From the NCBI GenBank assembly GCA_025765615.1, contig JAIVFJ010000157.1, forward strand, positions 1-64,000: a stretch of DNA of 64,000 bases, given 5' to 3'. Below the pieces are notes generated by a model. The model saw nothing but the letters and a program-made list of their open reading frames with translations. It made no database searches and had not been told where the DNA came from. Positions 47,141 through 59,383 of this stretch are shown here, one piece after another. Numbering within the stretch: position 1 is the first letter of the stretch; the number at the start of each line of letters is the position of its first letter. The translations under genes and the position numbers were made by a program. This DNA is from Zopfochytrium polystomum (taxonomy: Eukaryota > Chytridiomycota > Chytridiomycetes > Chytridiales > Chytridiaceae).

Positions 47141-49969
47141 TCACCAAAACGCAAAGTACACCTCACAGCTCGGCGAATACACGACAAAATTCGCGTCCGG
47201 CTGCAGCACCGCGCAAAAGTTCCCACCGGACTCGCCCGACCCGGCCGCGCTCGGCGGAGTCGACTCCCACACGGCGACCCAGCCGGTCTCGTACCGCGCC
47301 CACATCCTCAGCACGCCGTCGTCGTGCATCTTGAGACCCGTGTACCAGATCGCCTGCTCGTCGATCTGCGCGCTGTTGCTCCGCCAGTACCACGCCGTCG
47401 CCGTGTCCGCCTTCCAGTACGAGATCAGCTCGCCGTCCGTCTCCGGCTGCACCTGGCTCCACCCCCAGAACTCGGTCCACGTGCCGAGGAACTGCGCGTA
47501 CGGCGTCGAGTAGATTGTGGGGTAGTACGAGTGCGCGTAGATCGTCGAGCCCCACCCGCATTGCGCGCAGGCGCCAGCGGTTTCGACGCCACGCCGCAGG
47601 AGGTGGGACGCGCGGCGGTAGAGGCTGCGGAACATGGTGTTGAGCGTCGGTGGGTCGTTCGGCGGCGTCGGCGACGGCGATTTGGACGAGGAGCCGCCGC
47701 CGCTGTCGGGCGGGGCGGAATCGTTGTTTGTTTCGGATGCCGGCGTCGCGCTGTCGGTTGGGGTTTCGGGGCTTGGCGTCGGCGCTTCGGTGGTTGTTGT
47801 GGAGAGGTCAGGGTTGTTGGCGTCGGTGCTCGGCGCGTCTGCTGCGGTGCTCAGTGCGTCTGATGCGGTGTTTGAGGCGGATGGTGGTGGCGGAGCGGAC
47901 GTTGGTTCAAGAGACATCGAAGGAGGATCTGTGGTTTCTCCCCAACCAGATGTCGCCGTCGCCACAGTCTGGTGTGGCTCTTCCCCGCCAGGGCTCTCCA
48001 GCCCCAAAGATGGCGTGTGCTCAGGAGTCGACTCGGACTTTGACTGGCTGGAGAGCTCGCCCGTTAATGTTCCTATGCTAGTACTGCTCTGTTCCCCGCT
48101 ATCGATGCGCGGTGCTTCGCCCACGCGCGCAGCTGCGTCCAACGTACCCTCCGTCGCGGTAATGCCCGGACTTGAAAGCTCGTGAGAAGCCCGCGTCGAA
48201 TTTGCGGACTCGATCACCACGGGCACCGTGAAATTCTCTGTTGCGGGTGGTGCGGTAGTAGAGACGGATGAAACAATGTCCCCGGTGGCGGCACGAATGG
48301 CATCTTCAGTTCCCGTTGCAGTGTGTGCCTTCGAAAAACTTTCCGAGACTGGCAAGGCTGAAACGGGGGACTCGCGTTGCTCGCTCACTGCATCGCTCGT
48401 CCACGTTTCCTTTGATGTTTCCAAATTCGTCGACGGTGTTTCTCCAGAGTAGGTTGTCGAAGCGGCGACCGACAAAGTTTCGGTACTCGACGACTCAACG
48501 AAAGTAGAAATTCGCGAACTTTCCGTTTCCCAAACCACTGACGTGGACAGTGTATCAATGGAAATGACCGAGGGCGAATGCGTGTTGGTTTCTTCCCACG
48601 ATGAATAGACGTCGTCAACCGTCTTGGACTGTAATTCCCAACTAGATCGCAGCGTCGAGCCCATTGACATAGAGTCACTTGTGACTCGAGGCTCCGAAGA
48701 AGAGGCCGAGTTTTCCAAAGTTGGGCCGACGAGCACTGTTTCAGACGCTTGAGAGGCTTGCGCCCATAACCTTGTCGGCTGCGGCTCGACGGGCGCAATT
48801 GGGTCGGACGAAATCGTGAAAGAGGGAACGCGCTGCGGCAAAGAGGACTCTTCCGCAGCTCTGCCTGCGGTGTTTAGAGGCGTCGGCGACAGTGCGCTGG
48901 ATAAAGTCCACCCGGGCACCGCGACAGCGTCGAAAGAAGAGGAAAGAGACGTTTCCGACCAAATTAGCTGAGCGGTTGCAGCGAGCTGTGTTGACATTAC
49001 TGTTGGTAACTCGGTTACGACGGCCTCGGCTGAGCTTGATGTGGGCATTTCCACGCTCACGCTTGTGGGTGACGATACCGAGGTAATTTTCGTTGGCGAC
49101 GCCACCTTGGAAGAAGATGGCCCCGTTGTCTTGCTGCTGCTCGTTGAACGGGGTCGCCTGGGTTTAGTTGAAGATATTTGGACAACAGCAATTGTCGTTG
49201 ACGAGGGCCAAGCGGCACCGCTGGAGTCGGACGAGTTGAATATCGAGCTGGAGTGGTGAGATGATGAAGTTTGCTTGTCGGATGACACTGTCGTGTCACT
49301 TGGGGTCCAGACTGGAACTGTAAGTATCTGTGCGTCGATCGGGTGTGAGCTCGCGAGGTCCTGAGTTTCCGTACTCCGATTCGTGGTCGGAGTCTCTGGC
49401 TCTGGTTCTGGTTCTGTCTTTGACGATGGAGCGCTGGCTGGAACAGTCAAAATGTCGGTCTGCGTATCGACCGTCGAAGTCGAGGCAGGACCGGTTGATT
49501 CAGAAAAATCGACTGTTGAGCCATTCGATTCAGTGACCGACTCTAATAGCGACGAGGGGGACGCCCCACCGCCCGAGAGTTCTTGTACCGCATCGGCTAC
49601 TTTATCCACGATAGAATCAATTTGGAGCACGGGAAGGACCGACAATGACGTCACGGGCGACGATGACGGCAACCCTGGGCTCACCAGGGCGGTCGCCAGG
49701 TCTAAGGGGGCGTTGATGCTTGCTTCGGCGGTGACGGGGACAGTCGCAGCGGGCAGCAATTCTTCCTGAAAGAGCGGCCAGGCGTCGGTTCCAAAGTATG
49801 CTACGATGCAACGATGGACGAGAGGAGATCAGTCGAGGGTGGGGGATTACGGCTGAAAGTCCTGATCCGGAACAAGAAAAATGGGGGAAGAAAACGAAGA
49901 ACAACAAATCTTACGCGAAAACGACACGAAGACGAAGAACACCGACACTGTTGAAGTCGCGACCAGCAT
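47141..49969 (-). CDS. Secreted mucin-like protein with C-terminal bulb-type lectin motif
   Basis: Two exons: 49969-49915 and 49800-47141, intron 114 bases. Exon 1 supplies the only good start and a signal peptide (MLVATSTVSVFFVFVSFS), joined in phase 1 to YFGTDAWPLFQEE. Predicted 904 residues. Residues 20 to about 730 are Ser/Thr-rich with Pro/Glu, suited to heavy O-glycosylation. The C-terminal 170 residues are ordered and aromatic-rich: GACAQCGWGST, GTWTEFWGWSQ, IWYTGLKMHDDGVLRMWA, and finally LQPDANFVVY, which fits the QxDxNxVxY mannose-binding motif of bulb-type (B-) lectins. The layout fits a stalked cell-surface or extracellular carbohydrate-binding adhesin. Sugar specificity is unknown, and only one perfect lectin motif is seen where the fold usually has up to three. 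Confidence 0.78.
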
Positions 49970-52806
49970 TGCTCAAGCAAGAGTGGAGTGGAAATGCGGC
50001 CGTCGTCCAGCAGGAATGAGGGGGGTGTGTGTCCTTTCTATATGAACGTACTACTCTTCGGTCTAGTCGGGGGGCTGACGTCCTGTCGCCCAAGTCTGTG
50101 GCGGGGCGGACTCTTTTCAACTTCACTGCTCTCGGTGAGTGGGGCGGTTCCGCCGGACTGCTTGCTCCTCCTTGTATTTATGGTAGGGTATTGTTCGAGC
50201 AAGGGGGAAGGGGGGCGAGGGGAAGGGACAGGCTGCTGGGTTTGTTATCTGATGTGCTGTGCTCGTTCTCTGGCCCCTCCCTGCCCCTCTTTGCACATTT
50301 GTCTCTCTCCCTTCTTCTTTTTCCTCTGCCTTCCAAAAATGTTCGGTCATCGCGTAGCCGAGCCCCCGAAAAGAGAAGGCAACGCCTTCCTCCCCTGGAA
50401 CTTGCCGTGATCCGTTTGTCTGTCTGTCTGTGTCTGGCTCCTCCCTTGCCTGCGAAATTTTCGCGTGTTCCACAAAACAAGGCAAGGGTCCAAGGGCGTT
50501 GTCTCTGTGCAAGGATTGGAAATAATATTCGCTTCGTTTTAACTCCAACAAAGCCCCACACACAATAATACAAGCAAGGAACACGCGACAGCTAGATTTA
50601 AGAAAAAACGCCTCAGCAATTATGATGGCATCATGTGTACCAAGGCTCAATGTATCCCCGGCGAGGGTGAATCCAAGGACACGATAAGACGCAAATTACC
50701 AAAATACCATCATCGGCGTTCAGATTGGAAATGGGGGCGAAGGGGCGAGCGAAGATGGATGTGGGGATGCTATTTACAAAAGGTGTAAAAAACGCTCACG
50801 CGGCGAAATGGTTCGACATCGAAGTGGATACTTGCACGGAGGCAACGTCCAGTTCTGGGACTGTGGCAGCGTAGCAAAAGTGTGGATTAGTATGCTGGCA
50901 GAGACGGCAAAGAAAAAATAAAGCTACTCACCACCAGTCTTTTGCGCGGCCGAACACAAGAGTTAAATACCTGTTCGAAGATGCGTTAGAATAGCACGAG
51001 AGTCTCATAAAAGGGGCAAGGCAATGTTGGCGGAGGTGAATGGCCTCAGAAAGTGAAGAAATTCGAAAATCGCGCATCAGGTCACATTTATAAAAATGTG
51101 ATTCAGGGTTTTGTCATAGCTGTCCTCCTTGGCAAGTTCAACTGAGCGCGGCCGGCGGATAAAAGAACGGTTCTCACTAACCTTTGAGCTGCAGGACAAT
51201 GCTTGCACGTGAGCTCCGCCGTGTGGGATGCGCCGGAAAGTCTAATTTCAGTACGGGTGAAATGGTCAAAAAAACTTGCACTAACAGTCGTCGGGGGAAA
51301 AGGGACAAGAGAAGTCGCGGAAGCGCGGCGGAAGGTGCTCAGGGAATTGTAGTTTCGTAATTGTTTAGTCTCTCATCCGGTGAAGTTGAGAAGAAGGTGC
51401 TCATCAAAGCGTCGCGTTTTTGAGGTCTTTCGCCGAATGGTTGGAGAGGGTATTGATGGGAGGGAGTGGATCTGTACTAACCGGAGCGGCTCCTGCCGGC
51501 GTTGGCTGCCTCAGTCCATCTGTGGATGTGGATAGAAAAAAGGCAGTCAGTGGCGGTACCGGACGGTCGCGATTACAGCGGGGAGGGTTGATGGCAGCAG
51601 TCAGAGGAGTGGGGAGTCAGAGATCTTGGTGTAATAGCATTTTTGATGTGGGATCAGCACGTAAGACTCAGTCCAGGCTTTTTCGTCATCCCCCGCTCTA
51701 TGTCCGCTCGCCCCAGGTCCCCATTCATTCGCGGTGCAATCATCTGCCACCTACCGAGCGCCAACGGTGGATGGTCTCACTTATTGAGTTTTAGAGATCG
51801 CCCAAAGAATATTTATTGCGGCCGACGTGCAGTTCTTTGCCCTTGTCACACAACATCGCCAATTAATACTTATTCTCCGATTTTGTTTCGTTTTCCTTCT
51901 TTCCTTTCCATGCTTCTCCTGACAAGTCAATCAATAACTCTCCTCTAGTATAAAAATCACACCCCCGCTAACTTCCATTCCTTTGGGAAACCGTTAAGGA
52001 TCGCAGCTGCTCACACCAGTCGAAGCACACTGACAGGAAGACTCTTCCTCCCTCTAGCTTCGAGGAAAATCCTCGGACGCCTGGCCCAGAAATGGGCGCC
52101 TGTAACGCGCTCTCTTGGCTCCTCTCCCCCGCGGGGAGGGGCCGGGAGAGTGTGTGGGGCAGTCGGGGCGTGGATGTTTGGGGCCACTACGGGGAGGGTG
52201 GGCCGGGGCGACTCTCGCTGGGCGCGGAGATCCATGATCGCGTCCTCGGGGCCGCATCCCAAACTCGGTCTGCTGCTAACTCCCTAGTCCTCTTCCCACC
52301 CGACAGTTCGTCTTAGCAAAGTGACGCGATTGCAGTCTGATGGCCTCTTTTGGCCTCAGACTGTAACAGAACGAGGTTTACTCTAGCGGTTTCCCCCCCC
52401 TACTTGACATCCCAACTCTTTCCCGCCCATCAACCCTCAGAACTAAGGATGATGCGTGGGAAGAGTCTTGGATCGCCAACAAGGACTCTTAGGTCGGTTC
52501 CACCACCTCCTCACCCTTACCTTTCATCGCGAAGCCGGTAACACTCTGTGGCCGCTCGGCGCTTCGCTCGCCGGGAACGATCTTCGCCGGTCGGACCTGT
52601 ACGAGTCGTTTCGCCGCGATGGGTGGCTCCAATTTTTCATCATTGGCGAGAACAGCGAGATGGCGTTCCATTAAGGAGCGGTCAGTTCCACTTGTCCGAT
52701 CCTCCAGTCTGCCGTCTCGATATTGTGACTCTTTTGTTACGTATATTGACCTATGTTTCGTTGTTCACTTTCGTGCTCATTATTTGTCGACAATTAATAA
52801 AGATGG
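49970..52806. other. Long intergenic region, about 2.8 kb
   Basis: This region is 5' of the lectin gene and 3' of CTF8. No gene of confidence. A plus frame ending at 52674 (ATG 52456) has codon use like real genes in its last part (RRSDLYESFRRDGW, QFFIIGENSEMAFH) but matches nothing I know and has no clear upstream exon; I rate it as a possible 72-residue ORF. A hairpin lies at 52333-52363. The rest (50600-52300) is mixed-composition sequence with no tRNA or rRNA features that I could find. Confidence 0.45.
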
Positions 52807-53606
52807 CTATCTTATTCTCTTCATACTCGTCAACCCCACATTTTCCGGCCTCAGAACCCGGACGGGTCGGTCTTTGAAAAGATACTTGTGCTTGATCAGT
52901 GCTACGATTTCGTGACGCTTTGTGAGGACAGGCGCCTGGCCAGCCGTGCTGCCGGGCTCAACGCCCTTCGGAGGGTAGTGCTGATCCTCGTCAGCAATCG
53001 CTCCAAAACCCATCCGGTCGCACGACTTGATGTCCGTTGTCTGCAAGACTGCCAGTGGCTTCGGCAGGAGGACCTTTTTGCCGATCAGGCGGTGCCTCCC
53101 GATCATCAGAACCGGCGTGCCATTCTGGTTTGGATTCGGGAGAGGAACCGGCCGGCAGTGTGGGAGAGTATGGAGTGGGATTCAGTAAGGTGAAGTCCAC
53201 TCCCGAAACAGAAAGAAGAAAAAAAAGTAAGAGGCGAGGGTCGGCCCTGGTGCGAACAGCACACACACACACACACACACACGCATACACACACACATAC
53301 ACACACCTCAAAGTCGAGCGTCGCAAGATTAACCGCACCCCGCGGCCGCCCGTCGTCGTCGCCGTCTCCGTCACGGTCGTCCACATCCATCGGCGTCCCG
53401 CCGGGTTCACCGTACCCGCCGCTGCGATCTTCGCCATCGCTGCCGCCGCGCCGCTCGAGCTCCGCCTGCGGAAGCTGCACGTCGATGGTGCCCTGCACCT
53501 CGACAAGCACCCACTCGCCAACGTCCTCGTCGTCGCGGGGCGAGGTGTCCGGACAGTGTCCGGAGGAGGAGTGCGGTCGTCGTTTGACGTGGACGGGGAT
53601 TTGCAT
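52807..53606 (-). CDS. CTF8: CTF8, subunit of the alternative clamp loader
   Basis: Two exons: 53606-53307 and 53124-52807, with a 182-base intron. Predicted 205 residues. Ctf8 binds Dcc1 and Ctf18-RFC, which loads and unloads PCNA for sister-chromatid cohesion. Family signature in order: MQIPVHVK start, EWVLVEVQGTIDVQ, NLATLDFE joined exactly across the intron to NGTPVLMIGRHRLIGKKVLL, PKPLAVL, then VALIKHKYLFKDRPVRVL at the C-terminus. The unspliced frame stops before the second half. An acidic Gly/Asp-rich insert (about residues 45-85) and a loop after PKPLAVL make it longer than animal CTF8. The intron carries a CA/GT microsatellite (53260-53306) directly at the donor side. Start ATG 53606 chosen over 53693 because the family begins with this beta strand. 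Confidence 0.9.
53260..53306. repeat. CA/GT microsatellite in the CTF8 intron
   Basis: An alternating CA run with a few T or G interruptions. On the CTF8 strand the donor site GTGTGTGT is the start of this repeat, so repeat-length changes could shift the splice site. Confidence 0.9.
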
Positions 53607-56600
53607 GGGAGCGATCTGAAAAATATCATGGGAACATCCTTCTTTCAGTTTTGGCCGCTTTTCGTCATGTACCCGGTGCCGTCGTTGCCGCATGCGTAAT
53701 CATTCACCCTCATCCCTGTGATCCGCTACGCTGCGACCTTGCGAGACGACATGCTGCCTCGACCCCATGGCCCGCCCGTCCGCACTGCACATCGCTGTGC
53801 TGCGCCCACCAACCCGCCCAGGGACGAAGCCGCCGTGCGTTCCTCCTACCTAGCCAGACCTCAGTCGCGTTGCCTTCAGGAGGCAGCGCGTGACAGGCGT
53901 TGGAATCGGACGGGATAGAGGTGATTTTCACTTCACCGCAACCACCCAGCCAATAATGGAGCCGAGAGCGCCGTATCGCTCCAGGGCCTTTGACAACATA
54001 ACGCCGCAAGCGTGCGAGCGATCCCCCATCAACCAAACGACTTCGCAGGATGCCTTGCCCAACGACGGCGGGATAGGAGCAGACGACCGCCGGCTTGATC
54101 GGCAGCTTAAAAAGTGAGACGCTGCCGACGATGAGGCCGGTTCTTCTCGAGCTCGGTGCAGACCCTGTCGAGGATGCCCGCAAGCCCATCGACGGCGGCG
54201 ATGGTGTCGCCGCATGCGGGAGGGTGCGGAGGATGACGCCCGAGCGTCGTTTTCCATTCATTCGGTTTGGTGATCCCTGTTCCACATTCGAAGAGAGGTC
54301 TATGGGCGGGCTGTAATATTAATACAATGTCTCCTACATCTGGGCAGGGGTTGCTCCAAACATTTGAAAAACGACGGAAGAAAAGAAGCGGACAAGCAAG
54401 AAAGTGGTTCAAGGGGAGTCTATTCCGTCAGTTTGAGAGGGGGAGTCTGGATGTAGCCGTTCCCAAATAATATTTTTCAACCTTTTTTTTAAATTTTTTT
54501 TTTTTTATTGGTGAACCCGCGCCACCAAGATTCAGAAGTCGTTCTTTGTTTGCGGCCTGTTTTCGCGTTTCAGGTTTGCCCGGCGGGGGTTTTTCAGGCG
54601 ACGGCTCGTGTGGCGGTTCCTACCTCGATCGCATGTGGAGCGCAATGCAAGCCCAGGCCAGCGCGTGCGCCGATGCACAGTAAAAGCGGAAGGAAAGTAG
54701 CATCGAACCGGGATCGATTTAGCGAGAGAACCCGTTTTTTTCAAAACGGTGGCGCAGTAGTTCTTCGTTTTTGGAAGGGCCTCCCTACCCCCTGATGTTT
54801 TGCTGCCGGTTTTAGAGGGACACCAACGTACATCGAAAGGGAAGCGTTTTTTTTTTTTTTCTTTTTCTTATTATTGGTGACCCCTTCTAATTTGCCGTTG
54901 GCCCCTGTGTCCGCTTTTTCTCGCCTTTTTTTTCCCTTCTTTTCTGCGCCGGCAGTCGGCATTACAAATGGGATGCGTCAGAATACGTGGGGGAGACGAC
55001 ATCAAGAGTTGAGTTGATTGGATTTCTGCCGAGGGGAAGTGAACAAGTAGGAAAGCGAGGAGGGGTGGGGAAGCCCTCGGATTTGTGCGAGCGGAGTATG
55101 GACTTTACACACACTTATCGGGTCCATGGGCGTGTTTGCGTGCGTGGGGAGCTTGAGGGTATTAATAAACGAAGTTGTTTGGTTGGTTGCGTTCCTCCCC
55201 CTTGCCTCAGTTTGTGGAGGGGAGTTGTTTGGGGGGAAGTTGTTTGGTGCTTGGCTCCTCCCCCCTGAATTTTTTTGGTTTTCGTTCGAACAGTTCAAAC
55301 AGCCAAAATTTTCTTTTGTTTCCTCAACTGGCAGCTGGCGGCTTGGTAGAAAACATTCGGTTGTTTGGTCGACACCTTTCCAACAAAAAAAAAAAAAAAA
55401 AAAAAAAAAAAGGTGGGAAAGAAAAATTATTCACCGCAGGCCAAACATGCGCGCGTGGAGCCGGCGAGGGCCGGTTCCGCTCGGTGTTGCGGGTTGCGGA
55501 GAGTGAGGGGGAGAGAGACAGAGAGAGTGGGAGAGAGAGAGAGGGAGAGCGAGAGAGAATGTGAGAAGAATGTTTGAAATGGCCACGCGGTTATCTCAGT
55601 TCACCCGATGGCAGGCAAGCAAGCTCGTTCTCTGCGTTCTCTGCGACAGAGAGACAAACAAAAGGGTGACAGGCAGGCAGGGAGGGGAGCAATCGCGCAA
55701 CGAATGGGAACACACGCCGTCATTCAGCTTTCGAGGATTCAATCAAACAACAACAGAAAGTGGTATTTTCCACAAGAAAAATTAAAAAAAAAAAAAAAAG
55801 AAACACAGGGACGGCGGAAACAATCGCGTTTTCCGCCATACACGAACCTTCCCGTTTAGGAAGGCTGTTTGGGATTGTGGGCTGGGTTTTGCAATGCGTT
55901 CGACGGTTGCCCTGCTTTTTTCCCCTTTTTTCTATAAAAGTTGTTGTTGGTTTCTGGGGGAATGGGGAACAGGCCAATCACGCGCCCTGATCACGACCAC
56001 CCACGCACACACACAACCAAGAGGAAGAATGGTGCAGAGACAAAGGGATGTGTCTCCCCCAATCAGCTTCGATCGTCGTTCCTGATCCTGGCGGGGCGGC
56101 GGGACTGCTGTCTGGCTCTCTGTCTCGCCGCCATTGTTCTGGACAAGCAAGCTTGCCCAAACCAGAAAAAGAAATAGAAAACACAAAAAACCAACAACGA
56201 TTGTGTTTTCTCGCAGACAAACAAAAACAAGGAGCTGACTGTCACGATTGGTTGTTGGGCAGTCGTCGATGGTTTCAGAATGGAACTGAAAACAAAAAAG
56301 GAGAAGAAAACTCGAAAAAAAATATTCCTCGAAAAAAGGAGAAAGGAAACGCGCAGGCCGCTCTGCAGGAAACCAATTTCTGGACTTTTTTTTTTGAAGT
56401 TTGAATATGGGTAGACCCAAGAAAATTCTTATTTTTTTTCGATTTTTCGTTTGAATATTTGATTCTCTTTTCAAACAACCAAAGTCTCAACAAGACCCAA
56501 GTTTTCTTCTTTTATTATTTTGTTTCTTTTTCGTGCGCGCCCGGCGGCGGTCTGTTTGTCTGAGCGGCCAGTTGGCCGGTCTGGGGCGGACGGCCACAAG

Positions 56601-56942
56601 GGCAGCGACAGATCGCGGGCTGGGTCACACCCAAACAAACATCACGACAACAAGAGCAGCAACAGCAACAGAAGAGAAAAGAAATCTTGTGCAGGCCACC
56701 AACGCAGGGAAAAATGGAAAAAAACGAGAAAAGAGAGGGCGAAAGCATATCAAAAACCGGCAAAAGGGGCGGCCGAGCACCCTATAAAACCGAGACGCAT
56801 CGCCTCAGCCCGCCCGTCCCTCTCCAGCCACTTTTACCCCAGCCCTCACTCACTCTCTCTCTCTCGCTCTCTCTCTCCTCAGCCCGCTTGCTATCGCCAT
56901 CATCGACGGGCGATTAACTGACAAAAACACAGGATAGGCAGG

Positions 56943-56975
<33 letters not shown>

Positions 56976-57123
56976 CAACTACCCGCCACTTGGCCACTCA
57001 CTGACTGCCTTCACTCTGAACGCGACTTACTCGTAGTGAGCTAGCGTGCTTAGCAAATACGCTACCTCTCCTTACCGTCCACCTCCTCGCCGCCAACGCG
57101 AAGAAGACCACTCACACACACAA
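53607..57123. other. Long intergenic region between CTF8 and the zinc-finger gene
   Basis: 53700-54420 is G/C-rich and open in several frames on both strands; minus frames with peptides such as DTIAAVDGLAGILDRVCTEL or MGDRSHACGVMLSKALERYG look protein-like, but no splice model links them. 54480-56900 is low-complexity: T-rich and A-rich tracts (A-run 55385-55411), a GA-rich patch 55505-55560, and a GACA repeat at 56943-56971 just upstream of the next gene. I see no firm gene. Confidence 0.4.
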
Positions 57124-59383
57124 ATGCGCTCTGACGTGTCGGCCGCCCGTAACCGGGACATCCGCAGAAACAAGAAGGCCGCCGCCGCCGCAGCTGCCGC
57201 TGCCGCGGCTGCCGCGGCTGCCGAGCCATGCCAGCTAACGGCACCAACATCGGTTCCCTCACAAGTACCGCCGGCCGGCTTCTCGTTCTCGCTGAGCGGC
57301 TCCTCGTCCTCGGACGCGGGAGCGGCAGGCATCCCGTCGCCGCTCCAGCTCAAGCCGAGCGCCCTCTCGTTCCTGTTCGACCAGTCGTCGTCGTCGACAG
57401 CACAAAGCCCCGCCGCGTTCAACCCGGCGTCGCAGAACCAGCTCCAACTTCACCTCCAACTGGACCAAATCACACAATTCCAAGCGCCCTTCCCGCAACA
57501 GCTGGCAACCCCCGTGACTGGGCCGATTCTGCCTTCGACGGTCCAGCCGTTCGACGCGCAGTTTCAGCAAGTTCACCACCACCAACAACAGCCACAACCG
57601 CAAGCGCAACCACAGAGCGGCCACCACCACCACAACCACCAGCCGCAGCAGCCCCAACAACACACCCCTCACACCCACTGCAAGAAGCGAATGCACAAGG
57701 CGCACCACAACGGCCACCACGCGCACTCCCACGCGCACTCGCACCAATGCAGCCACGGGCACCACCAGCAGCAGCCCGGGGCGCAGCCTCAGCCCATGCA
57801 AGTTCAAGTGCCGCAACAGTTTTTCCAGGTTTCCGCGCCGATGGTCGCGACGTTTGCCGTGCCACAACAACCGCAACAATCACTGCAACAACAACAGCAA
57901 GAACAGTCGCAGCAGTCGCCGCACCAGCAGAACCAGCCGTCTACTGCGCAGGCGACCGTGTTCATGCAGGGCTTCCAGTTTGACCAGGCGAGCGCACCGG
58001 GCGGCCAGCAGACCATCTTGATGGGGCCGCTGACGGCTGCGCAGTTCAACGCGGGTGCGCTGATGGGCTCTTTCGATCCCAGCCTGCTGCAGGAGCAGCA
58101 GCGGAAGGCCGACCCGACGCAGGCGTCGGACTCGACGCTGGCTGGTCCAGCCGTCGACGGGCAGCGCGAGGCGGCCCAGCCGATAACCAACGATATGGTG
58201 GTGAGCATCTCTCCGCCTCCCTTTTCCCTGCATCCGTCCATTCTCTCGTTTCCTTTCCGCTTTTCGCCCAGGGGAAAAAAAAAAAAAAAAAAAAACACAT
58301 AAAAATTTTCTTGTGTTTTGTGTGCGAAAATTTTCTCCACTCTCCAGATTGGTGCTTTTTCCCCTGCAAAAGCTGTTGAAGTTTTCCGTTGGACAAGTTT
58401 CTAACTTTGTGCTGTAGATGAACTGGTTCGAATCTGCTTTCGGTACTGTGCGAGGCAGCGCATACGACATACCCAACTTGCTCAACAACAGCGCGAGTGG
58501 CGCCTCGGACCAAGGCGCCGCCACCATGACTCCATTTGCCGCCACCGCCACCGCCATGGGCTTCCTACCCGTCGACCCTTCCATGGCAATCGCCGCCCAG
58601 AGCCACTCCCCCGTGGACGCCAGCCAGCCCTCGGAGCCGCGCAAGATCCCGTTCGCCTCGGCGCCGCGCTCATCGTCGATGCTCACTCCGTCGTCTTGGG
58701 ACGACTCATGGGGGCTCAACCACCCCGGCGCGGTGGGCATGTCCGACGGCCTCTCGTCGTCCGCTCCCGCCACCGTCCCCATCTGGGACGCGCACACCGC
58801 CACCACCGGGTCCATCTTCTCGCCCTCCATGTCCGTCGTCTCCTGCGAAGACCCCACCGTCACCTCCGTCTCCCCGCACGCCCTGTCCATGTTCCACCAA
58901 GACATCAGTCGCCGCAGCTCCACCGCCTCCACCAACACCGTCGACCTGCACGGCCGCACCATCGCCGCCACATCCCCGTCCCCATCCTCCCCCTGCGACA
59001 CCTTCCACTACGAACCCGTCTCGGGCGCGTCCACACCCGGCCCGCACTCGTCGTCGGCGTCTTCTTCAAAGTCGCGGCCGCCACGCACCGGCCGCAAGCC
59101 CAAACACCTCCCCTGCCCCGCATGCGGCCGCATCTTCACCCGCCACTACAACCTCCAGGTCCACATGCTCTCCCACAGCGGCGAAAAGTCGCACGCGTGT
59201 GAGCACTGCAGCGCCGCGTTTGCGCGCCTGCACGACTTGAGGAGACACATCCGCTGCATCCACAGCAGGGAGAAGCCGTACGTGTGCACCGTTCAAGGGT
59301 GCGACGAGGCGTTTGCGCGCGCCGACGGCCTCGGGAGGCATATGAAGAGCGAGCACGGCGCGGGACCAAACGGCCAGGCGTGA
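57124..59383 (+). CDS. CRZ1-like C2H2 zinc-finger transcription factor
   Basis: Two exons: 57124-58200 and 58418-59383; intron 217 bases, donor GTGAGC, phase 0. Predicted 680 residues. Three C2H2 fingers at about residues 588-673: CPACGRIFTRHYNLQVHMLSH; CEHCSAAFARLHDLRRHIRCIH; and CTVQGCDEAFARADGLGRHMKSEH, whose wide Cys spacing and RADGLGRH helix resemble the third finger of calcineurin-responsive factors (Crz1/Prz1). The first exon is disordered: an Ala run (residues 21-34), Gln- and His-rich stretches including many HH and HSH units near 57700-57780, then Gln-rich activation-type sequence. Ser-rich middle part with likely phosphorylation sites. No clear calcineurin PxIxIT site was found, so the Crz1 link rests on the fingers alone. 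A nuclear DNA-binding regulator is confident; targets are unknown. Confidence 0.85.

Noticed and set aside
57228..57983. Alternative 251-codon frame (MPANGTNIGSL...) within the zinc-finger gene
   Set aside because: Shadow of the His/Gln-rich frame, which leads through a good intron into the C2H2 fingers.
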